From an uncultured Prevotellaceae bacterium (GTDB lineage Bacteria; Bacteroidota; Bacteroidia; Bacteroidales; Bacteroidaceae), in contig CACZTJ010000008.1 in NCBI GenBank assembly GCA_902784065.1, positions 31,761 to 95,760 of the forward strand: 64,000 nucleotides of DNA, in the 5' to 3' direction. Under the pieces are notes generated by a model. It was not told the origin of the DNA, ran no database searches, and saw only the letters and a program-made list of their open reading frames with translations. Both the position numbers and the translations under genes were made by a program. Position 1 is the first letter of the stretch. Every line of letters starts with the position of its first letter. Positions 51,301-63,300 of the stretch are shown here, piece after piece.

Positions 51301-54300
51301 GATGTTGACCACACACTTCGACCAGGTAGAAGCAGCATAATCCTTCTCTGGATCAAGTTTTGGAGGACCGACAGATGACAGGGCTCCGCCGCCATATACA
51401 TTATTATAGATAGTACCACCATTGATGTCCACCGTCGTATTGCGGGTTACCGAACCTGAAGACATTCCATGATGAACCGTATCCCACATGCCCAGACCAG
51501 AACCAGAGCCATAGACATTACCACGATGATAACGCTGGTAATCAGCAGTTGAACCATCCACAGCTGTTGTCTCTGCGTAAGTCTGACCAATGGTTCCGTT
51601 GTTGACAATGACGTGAGAACTGTTGCGCACGTGTCCGTCACGACCACCGCCGAATACCTGACTGCAGATACGCGGTCCACCGCTCGCGTTACCAATGGTA
51701 ACTGAAGTGGTGTTCACATAGCCTAAGTAGAAGTCTGGTGCATACTCATGGCGTGGATCCAGCATCACATCCTGTGCTGAACGACCACGGCTACCACCAA
51801 ATACCATACCTGTCGGGGTGACTTCAGAAGTACCAAACACCGTACCAGATGTACCGTTCAATGTACCTACCTGACCACCAGTGATAGAAACCGTGACGTT
51901 ACCGCTGCTGAGGAAGGCCTTACTATTATCGCTGACATCGTCCCACAAGTTACCTGTAAGAGTCTCACCATAACCGGCAGGATAGTAATCATCTTTACCG
52001 CCGGCATAGTTACCCTTACCAACGGAAGCCAGGTTACCACCGCCATAGACGTGACCAACGACAAGACCGCCAGACATAATTACCGAGGTATTGCCATAGA
52101 CCTTACCAGCTGTTATACTGTTAATAGGCTCGGTTGTATCCTTCCAATTCTTGGTACTCTGATCTCTCAGTTTACCCATGAAGGTGCTTTCACCCTGACC
52201 GCCGCCATAGACGCTCAGGCCTATTAAGCCACCAGTAATGCTTACATTGGCATCCTCATAGACGTGACCATCCTGACCACCGCCATAGACTGCACCAACG
52301 ATACACTCCGTTGTGGAGCCATCATCACTCTCTGGGGTAGAGGCGTAATTGACAGTCACCTCCGTCTCACGAACGTTGGCGCAGAAGGCCTCTGCATAAC
52401 GCTGTTCGTTCACATCGGTTATGAGAGTCGTGTTATCTGCTTTCTTAAGCGTTACCAGTCCCTTACTACCACCATAGACATTGCCATAACCAGCGGCAGC
52501 CGTCGTACCGATGCGACCACCAGTGACGGTAACGGTAGTCTTACCACCTACTGCACCACCACCTATTGCAGGTAAATCATTCGGTGCGGCAGCAATATAC
52601 TCAAACTTATACGGCCAGCTCAGTCCGAACCCGTCTGTCAGACTTTCATGCTTGGTAATGTAGTTATAGACTGTTCCGGCCTCATTGCTGTTAAAGTTCA
52701 TCAGACCTACAGAAGCAAAGTTACCACCACCATAGACATTCTTTCCAATCTTACCGCCAGAGATATTGACCTCTGTATCACCAGATACGCAGCCCGTCCA
52801 TATCATTGGGGTGAAGGTATAGTGCATCGTAGGAATCGATGCATAGCCTCCGGCAACGATGGTTGTTTTATTTTGGTCATCACTACCATATCCGCCGCCA
52901 AAGACGTTACCACGAATGTCTGCAGTACCAGAGACATTCACCTTTGCACGGTTACGTACGATACCAAACTCACTACCGCCATAGACACTGTTGTAGATCG
53001 TACCACCGCTGACAGTGACCTCTGTCAGTTTGGCAACAGCCTGCTTAGGCCATAATGGGTTCAGCGAGCCATCGAGCAGCGTGATGCGTCCCATGCTGCC
53101 GCCAAAGACATTACCACTTACAGGGTGACCGGCTCCACTCTCTGTGGTTCCGTTACCAATGGTACCACCGCTGATGGTAATGCTGATATGACCATGCGTC
53201 TTGTCAGCTGTATCATCCACCAACAGACCGTATAAAGGACTCGTAGCTGGTGTAAAGTCGATACCTACTGATGCCAGTCGGCCACCGCCATAGACAGAAC
53301 CCTGCATCGTTCCACCGTAAATATTCATCGTCACATTACCGCCAGTGCTACCAGCCGTCAGGGCAACACCACTGAAGCCACGACCACCACCGAAGACATT
53401 ACCATCCACGTAGGAAGTACCAGTAGTACCAATTTTAGGACCTGTATGGTCTGCTTCTTTACCAATCGTTACAGCAGCATTACCCAGTACGTGACCATCC
53501 TCACCGCCACCGAAGACAGAACCGTAGATGATACCGCCTTTGACGTTAACTTCCGTCTCTTGCACGTTTGTCCAGGTGTTGAAGAAGATACGTTGGTCAC
53601 CTTTACCTGCACCGAAGAGATAGCAGGTCACAGGGTGTGCCGCTGCATCTGCGTCTGTACGAGGCACACCGAGCGTACCGCCCGTCATATTGACAGTACA
53701 CTTACCGCCTGACTGCCAAACGATAAGCTCACCCTTGTCATTATTGGTGTATGTACCCACATCGGTATTCTCATTACCGCCATAGACACTGGTCAGGATA
53801 TGACCGCCCGTGATGTCAACCGTAGCATTACCACCAACGGAACCAGCCGCACGGTGCCACTTGCCCGGCTTATACGGAATCACACCGCTACCGCCGCCAA
53901 ATACGTTACCGTACCAGGTATGGCCGTCGGAAGCTATAAGCGCTCCACCTTCAGCGGATTGGGTATGTTCTTCATCAAAATAATACTTACCCTCATATAA
54001 ATATGTAGCAAACTTATCGTATGGAGCATAAGGCGCCTCATACGGCCAGTGTGCGCACTCAGCCCAGCTTGTCGTGATACTCGATGCATCTGTGGGCCAA
54101 CCGGTATATTTAGGTAGAGAGTGCCCGGTCGATGTGTCATATCCAGCACCAATCTGGCAATCATCCGCAATCGTCACATGCGTATGGTGCTGCACGTGAC
54201 CGTCCATGCTACCGCCATAGACTGAGCCCTTGACAAAGGCGTTTCCACCGATAGTCACATCGGTCTGAGTGGCTAAGCCCTGCGTCTCAATAAACGTCAG

Positions 54301-57300
54301 GTATTTGTCTTCATCGACCTTTCCTGATTCTGTATCATAGAAACATTCCCAAACTCCATCAGGATGATCCCCATCAGGAGGCGCCATACGTCCTGGATGT
54401 TTCTGTCCAGGATGAATTTTGCACTCAAACAGAGTTTCATTCTCGTAAGGCAGAATACCCCTACCAGCCCCAAACACATGACCAAAGTCGTCTGGGCCAC
54501 CATCAGCAGTCATCTTCATATCGTTAGGACCGATCTCTGCATTGCCTCTGACGATAACGTTACAATAACCGCTTCCGCTGTTGGCCAACGATGTCGGAAT
54601 ACCTGCTGCATTAACTGTATATTTACCAACCGAAGAAATCTCACCACCGCCATAGACGCAGTGTCCCACCTTGGCATCAGCCTGAATGGTGACAAACGTG
54701 TTACCGCGTACCAGAGCTGCATAGCCGTATTGCTCTACACCCTTACCAGCACCATAGACGTCGCCAGTGATGACTGGGGCACTTGTTCCACTTGTGATAG
54801 GAAGACCGACCGTCACCACCGAGTTCCATTCCACACGACCTATCTCACCGCCGCCATAGACGGTACCTTCAATCGTGCCGTTACCGATATTGACTCTCGT
54901 ACCTTTATCAATGGATTCTTTCGTGATAACAGTGTTTCCATCATTGGTATCTACTTCGCCCACCATGGCCTTCGCACAGGTGAACGAGTCGGCAATACCC
55001 TTACCACCACCGAAGACGTTACCCTTAATGGTCACACCCTCGTAGTCTGTACCGGTAATGCTAACACCTTTGTATTCTATGACATCCGTTGTTGCCAGGT
55101 TATCATCTTTGACAGCGCAGACGTTTACGTAGGTATTACCCGTCACGTTGGCCAGATTACCACCGCCATAGACGTTACTAACGATATTGGCACCCTCGAC
55201 AGGTTGGATTGATTCGTCAACGCCGGGTGTCGAGTCATCATCAGAAATAGAAGTCAGTTTCACCGTTGTTGCCGTACCGATATTCACCGTGGTGTTACCA
55301 TGGACAGTAGCCTCATTGCCACCGCCGAAGACACCACCCTCGTGCTCAATATTTTGCGTATCTATATAGCCAGCACCAACTTTACCTAAGGAATCAGGTA
55401 TGTGCATCGCAGTTTCACCTGTACCATAAGTCTTGCCAGCCCAGCTGCCCTTAATCATATTGATGTTCACCGTCGGGTTCGCATACATATCAGCACGTGC
55501 TCCCAATCCGCCACCGTACACCTGTCCGATGCTGGTACAGGAGATGATGTTCAGTTCAGGATGAGCATCTATCGTGAACTTATCATCACCCTCTCCTGTA
55601 TAGACAGTCCATGTCTTCGCAACCTTATCGAATGTCTTCACAGCCAAGTGAGGATCATCAGCCGACTTTCTTGGCATCAGCTGGAGTTTGTCATCCTTCA
55701 ATTCTGGCGTCTCAGTAGTAGCACCTCGGCCACCACCACCCTCTGAGGTTGTCGTCTTTACATAATAGCCATAAGCAGAATAAGCCGCCTGGTTACCACC
55801 AAGATAGAGTTCTTCGATGGTGAGTGGCGTTGCGCAATCGCCAGTCTCCTCAATGTTCAGCTGGATATGCCCCAAGATGGCACCACCCAGGTTATTACCG
55901 CCGAACACCTTACCGAAGTTACCACTGGTAAGGGTCAGCTCCACCTTACCCTTCACGTTGGCGTTGTCAGCACCACCATAAACCAGAGGAATATACGTTG
56001 GAGGCTTACAACCCATGATCACGATCAGGTCGCCATCGACATCGGCATTCTTACCTGCTCCCACGATCTTTCCAACATCCAAGGGACAAGATTCAACCTG
56101 ACCAGCAGCTACAGCAGCTGTAGGATCACCCACATCAATGAAGACAGAGCCAGTAACGGTACCCTTCGTGTCACTGCCACCATAGGCATCATGCACCGTA
56201 CCGCCATACAGCCAGGTAGTAGCGTTACCTGGGGTTGGGTCAATCCATTTGTCACCATCAAGGGTACCGTTATCACCGTCACCATTGACATCGGCACCTG
56301 GATTAACCACCCATCCTGTATCGGTCTTATACTTGTCCTTACCATTACCACCGCCAAACAAACTACCAATCTCATAGCACCCCCAGACCGTCACGAACGT
56401 CTCTGGCACACAAGCTGCATTACCGCCACCATAGACCGTCTCGATACTGGTGTCATTACATCCGTAGATTTCGACATTCGCCTTCTTACCTGATGCCTCG
56501 AATGGAGCCAAGTTTCCACCGCCATAGACGGCAGCCAACTCGTAGGATGGAGGTACATACCCAGTTCGAGTTTTATAATCCTCCGGGTAGTCTTTCATTA
56601 ATTGTTTATTTTGTGCTTTGTCTGTCTCATTCGTTCTCGAAGTATTACCTTCTACGGTCTTATAGACTTTCACCGTCACATTGCCCTGAGGCGAACCTAA
56701 CAAGTTGTTACAGCCAAACACACGACCGCTCTTTACGACATTGGTATAGCCCACATCAACGTAATGGGTAATATCGAACTTCGTACCATTCAGTGTCACC
56801 GTAATGTCACCATGCACCACTGCAGGGATGTCGCTCGTTGCACTGTTGATACCAGTCCGCTGTCCCAAAGCTCCGCCGAAAGCATCACCTTTAATATGAC
56901 CACCCAACAGATTCACATTAGTAACAGAATGGAGTTCTTGTATTATATACTCACCGGTTTCTTCGTCTTTCAGGTAGCCACCATTACCATCTGGTATTCC
57001 GTGCTCTTTTGTGGTGTTCGTGTCGGCCAATGCACCGCCGCCATAAACATCCTTCTCCATCGTGCCACCCTTGATATTTACATTGACTTCACCTTTGGTA
57101 AGACCTATTTCACCGCCACCAAACACGGAGCCGTTAATGGTCGCATTGCCATCGATGGTCACATCGGGAGCAGTGGTCAAGGCCAGCGTTTCAAGGAACG
57201 ACTTATATGCCTCTTCCGAATCTATAATTTGATAAACACTATTATTGTCAGCGTCAAGCGTCATACGCCGGTTTGTTCCATCATAAGGAGTATCAACACC

Positions 57301-60300
57301 CTTACCACCACCAAACACGTTTCCTTTCTTATCCGGTGCGTTCGTCGGGCCGATGACAGCACTACCCTGGACGGTGACCTTACATTCACCGCCGGCCAAC
57401 AAGATGTTAGGCATCTTCTGGGCGTTCAGGCCATATCTGCCCACCGAGGCAATCTCACCACCGCCATAGACGTTCTCGGCGATTTTAGCATTGCCCTGAA
57501 CGGTGACTTCAGTGTTACCACGCACCAATGCCGAGTAACCATGCGTAACCAAGCCCTTACCACCACCGAACACGTCGCCTTTGATATCGGGTGAACCTTC
57601 TCCGGATACGGCTCCAACCGTCACCTGCGTATTCCTTTCCACGCGACCTACCTCACCGCCGCCAAAGACATTACCATTCACCGTACCATTTGTGATGTTG
57701 ACGGACGTTCCACCTTCTTTGAGGGTGCCATCGGTATTAACGCCATCGCCTTCAATACCCACCATCGCTTTCTCGCACGTAAACGTAAGTCCTGAGCCCT
57801 TACCGCCACCATAGACGTTCTTGGCAACGGTACCGCCTTGCATATCCACCATCGTGTTGCCCTGCACGTCACCAATCTCACCGCCACCATAGACGTTACC
57901 CTTGACAGCTGCAGTACCACTGATCGTCACACCAGTGGTCTTCACCAGTGCAAGACCAGTTTGTGTGGCATTTTCATCACCACGAGCTGCACCGAAGACG
58001 TTACCATCGCCAACAGAGCCGCTGACACCGATTGTACCACCGCTAATAGCGATGGTTGTAGTACCGCCACTGGTGATGACACCTGAATTATCCGCCTTAC
58101 CTACCGTTCCCATAGCACCAGCACCATAGACATTGCGGACTACAGTTCCGTCATTGACATTGACCGTGGTTGTTCCATACACGATACCAGCCAAGGCGTT
58201 ATAGAGTTGACCGTTACCATCATGGGTCTCCAATTCATGGTTTTCATAATACTTATCCGTACCACAACCACCGCCATAGACATTACCACGGTTGGGATAG
58301 GAAGCATCTTCGACAACACCGATGGTACCGCCATTCACTGTCACCACAGTGTTGTTGAAAGTATGACCGTTCTCACCACTACCATAGACGGAGCCCTTGA
58401 TAGCGGGGCCAGATCCCAGGGCACCTATGATCACATTCGTATCATAGACCCAAGCCGTGTGGTCATCGCGCTCACCTGGTCGGTTGACGTCACCTCGCGA
58501 TGAACCGAACACCATACCGTTCTCATGACCATCGATACCGATCGTACCGCCAGTGATGGTAACTGTAGCAACGCCGGAATTGGAGTGATCTTCACTGCGA
58601 CCTAAAATGCCAAAGACTTTATTTGTGTGCGTTATCGGATCTTCACGTAAATCATAATTAAAGTCACCCACCGTACCGTACGCACCACCACCATAGACGT
58701 TATGGTAGATTGTACCAGCAGTAATGGTCACGTTGGTATTACCATAAATATGACCACTACGTACAGTGTTATTATGGCCGCTACCACCACCATAGACATT
58801 ACCCATCTTAGCTCCACCGAAGTAAGTGTCGCCAACCTTAGCATGACCTATAGTACCGCCACCGATGATCACATGGGTATCTCCCGTCAGGCCCTCAGTC
58901 AGAGTCTCACCCAGAGCTTTTGACTCGCCCACAGCAGCCATTTCGCCACCGCCATAGACACTGGCCTTCACCTCACCAGCTGTCATATTCACCTTGGTAC
59001 CAGCCTTCACACGTCCGGCAATATACTTGGGATAGGAATCGGGCTTTCCTCCAGTATGTGTGAGTTTTTCTTCGAGGCTACCATAGCCGCCACCGAAGAC
59101 GCTGCCGAAGGTGTATTTTGTGGTGCTACCATCTTGAATCTCAGTACCGATCGTACCACCCTCGATGATCACTTCAGTACCTACACTGACATCTCCATTT
59201 GCCGCATTTTTGGTCGTATGGAATCCATCTACCTGACCCAACTCACCACCGCCATAAACGTTACCTTTGATAACGGGAGTGCCACTGATGGTCAGCTTCG
59301 TACTCTTCACCTTGCCCAGTTTAAACCAGTTTTCTAACGGGGAGCCATTAAGCGCGTACAGACGTCCCATACCGCCCGCAAACACGTTACCACCCTTGGT
59401 GTGGGTCAGTCTGCCGTTAGACTTGTCATATTCAGTATATGGCACATTATAGTATTTCTTCCAAATAGTCCATTCTCCAACTTCATCCGTCCATTTTGTG
59501 AAGTCTGTATTTAATGTCTTACTTAAAGCAGTATTTAAAGCAGCGATATTTGTCGCATTAGGCATGATAAACTCATTCGCATTACCAATAGTACCACCAG
59601 TGATGTTAAGAGTGACATGACCATGTGAATCGCCATCCTGCATTGTTCCATAGGCAGAGTCGTCAGACTTTACAGGTGCATAACCCACAGAACCTAATCG
59701 GCCACCGCCGTAGATACTACCGAGCATGGTACCACCAGTGATATTCATAGTCACATTACCACCGATATTACCTGACGTGAGAGAGGTGCCAGAGAAACCA
59801 CGACCGCCACCGAACACATTACCATCCACATAGCTGGTGCCCCAGGTGCCGATAACGGCGCCTGGTTGGATGTTTACCGTCACATCATTCAGCACGTGAC
59901 CGTCCTCAGAGCCACCAAAGACGGAGCCATAAATGATACCACCCGATACATTAACCTCTACGCTGCCCACATTTGTCATATTGTAGAAGTGGGAACGCTC
60001 GTCACCCTTACCGGCACCAAAGAGGTAGCAGGTCACGGGGTGCGCGATAATCTGCTCAAGGGTACGCGGCACACCAATCGTGCCACCAGTCATCGTCACC
60101 GTACATTTACCCTTTACATCGGTAATTTCGTTACCACCATAGACATTGGTCAGGATATGACCGCCGGAAATACGAACTTCTGTATCACCTTCCACCAAAC
60201 CTGCCGAACGACACCAGTCGTAGCCTGTTCCATCTGCCTTCTCATACGGCATGTAGCCCGAACCGCCACCAAACACGACACCAATCCACGTCTTACCGTC

Positions 60301-63300
60301 GGAAGGATGCTCCGTGCTGGCAGGACCAAAGTCTGGGTTAGCAGAAATAAACGAAGCATACTTGGGATCATTATAATACGGGTCGTAAGACAGATACGGT
60401 GATTGATAAGGCCAGTGTGCACATTCTGGCATTATGGCTGCCTTTGCTGCAATCTGCTCGGCTGTTGATGTCGTCGGATCAATGAAGTCAGCATCGGCAT
60501 AGCGCTTGGGTTTGAGCACGTCATTCACGGTTTCCTTCTGGTCATAACCCACACCAACCTGGCAATGATCCTGAATCTTCACCAAGGTATTACCCAGCAC
60601 ACGTCCGAACTCACCACCGCCAATGACGCCCTCCATGATGAAGGCCGTACCGCCGATGGTCACATCGGTCTCCTTAACGTATGTTCTGAAGTCTGCATCT
60701 GGATCTTCCTCAGGACCCTCAATCAGACCACAGCCGCCGCCCCATACCCAGCCATGCGGGTTAGGCATACCCTCTGTTGCTACCTCTACGGGACCAATCT
60801 GACCGCCGTTAACCACCACCGTACATTTACCGGTATTGTCAGCAAATGCTGTAGGCTTACCGCCAACACAGCCCGTATGCGATGTATGAGTCGTTCCGTC
60901 GTAATTTACGAGACTTCTATCTGTAACGGTACCTACCGAACCGGCAAGACCACCGCCAAAGATACCGTTGAAGACATAACCGTCACTCATCGTCACGAAG
61001 GTGTTGCTCTTCGCATCAGCCTCGCAACCACCGCCATATACGCTACCGCCGATCTTCACGCCCTCAGAGCCTTCAGCAACCTTTGCAGAACCGTCGTAAC
61101 ATATATTCACATAAGTATTACCCGTAACATCAGCTTGGTTACCACCACCAAAGACATCGCCAGTGATGTGGGCACCGAGAACAGAAGTAGGGGTATAAGC
61201 AATATCGTTATAGGTTTTACCCTCCAAAAGTTTACCGTCATTATCAAAGATGGCATTTCCATCCGTATCCACGGGCACACCAGAAGAGTTATGACTCATG
61301 AGGTCTATACTTGTAGCAGAACTGATGTTCACCGCCGACGTACTTAATACAGCAGCTTCGTCACCACCTCCATATACATTGCCAATGGTACCGATTTCAT
61401 CCTTGACTTTACAACCATTTATTCTATAATTTGTTTTGTCAAGTGTTGCACTGGTAAAGTCGATATTAGGCATTTCTGCTTCTAACGCAGCCATAATCTG
61501 TGGATCAGTCTTGCCTTCAAAATCGGCTTTATCCCTGGAAAGAGTGAATGGAACAGTGCTCTTGCTAGTAGCCCAGACACCCTTCGTCATGTTGAGGTTC
61601 ACCTGGGTCGTTCCGTTAACAACGGCTGCATCACCCATACCGCCGCCAAATATATTGCCAATATGCGTACATGACTTGACATTGATCGTGATGGCACCGC
61701 CCGTTCCATCTTCACCAGGATAGGCTGCTTTGTTACCACCGCCATAAAGGTTGTTTATAATAATGGGGTCGCAGTCGTATGTCTCTTGGATATTGATCGT
61801 GATAGGACCTCCGATACTACCGCCACTATCGTTACCTCCAAAGACATTCTTATACTGACCGCCAATAAGTGTCATGGTGACACCATCTCTAATATGGGCG
61901 TTATAGGATCCGCCATAGAGATATTCCACATTCTCGCCAGGACATTTAGCCACAATGAACACTCTATCTACGTCGGCATTCTTACCTGCACCATAAACGT
62001 TGGTAATCTTCAGCGGACAGTTTAAGGCAGGATCAACAGTGAGATTCTCCGTTATATGACCACAACGGCCTTTCTTGTTACTACCACCATACAACCAGCG
62101 GATCGTACCGCCCTTGGCGTTGATGGTTCCTGTACCGAGATCAACACCATTACTTTGAATGACATCGGCACCTGGGTTAGCTATCCAATTTCCAGAAGCG
62201 TCTTTTATCGGGTCATCACCATTACCGCCACCGAAAATCATACCGATCTCAAACGTACCGTTGATGGTGACAAGCGTCTGCGGTACAGAAGCCGAGTTAC
62301 CACCGCCATAGACACACTCTATACTGGTCTCATCACAACCTTCAATCAGGACCTGTGTGTTTTTACCGTCGGCAGGCAGGTAGTTTGCCATGTTACCACC
62401 ACCATACACCGAGTGTATCTCATAATGGCCATACTCATGACCACCGCCATTCTCAGGAACGGTTCGTTTCACATTCACCATGATGTCACCCTTCGGTGTA
62501 CCATTAGCGTTATTAGCACCGAACACACGACCATATTTGGTAATAAGAACATTATTGTGTACTACGCTACTCTCATCAGTATAACTAATCTTCTCCTTTT
62601 CATCAGCAGTCTCTTGATGGAACTTGGCGCCGTTCACGGTTACCGTCACGTCACCATAGACCATAGCAGCAACAGCAGAAACAGCATCTGTAGCCTTCCG
62701 GCCCAGCGCACCACCATAGGCATTACCCACGAGACCGCCCGTCAGGTTGACTGTGGTTTTGTAAGTAGTACCAGTGCTAGGATCGTTCTTTCCATCAGCC
62801 CAACCGCCGGCACCACTATTCTTCGTTGCATCCCAGTTATCGGTATTTGTATCAGCTAATGCACCGCCGCCATAGACATCGTTGATAACCTGACCGCCAC
62901 TCACTGTGACAGCCACGTTCTGCTGGACATAACCTAATTCGCCACCACCATAGACGTTACCATTTGTGGTACCGCCACTGATAGCTACACTCGTTGCCCC
63001 TTTCACCTTTCCGGCTTCAGCAAATGTCGGCAGACCTTTACCACCGCCATAGACGTTACCGTATGTGGTAGTACCAATCGTACCGCCCTGGATCTTCACA
63101 TCTGTATGATCCTGCACATAACCGCTTTCACTTCCGCCATAGACATTACCCTTGACAGTGGCGTTTCCACCGATGGTCACGTCTGTATTTGATACTAAGG
63201 CCAATGTCTCAAGGAACTGTAAATATTTGGCAGGCGTTGTAAAGTATTCCAGATTACCATTGTTATCCATACGGTATGGACGATGATCGTTATCTTCATA

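Noticed and set aside
48704-63000. Many open frames of 60-280 codons on the plus strand over the giant gene
   Set aside because: They are antisense shadows of the Gly-rich repeats: Thr/Ile/Asp-rich peptides that repeat with the same period as the minus-strand units.
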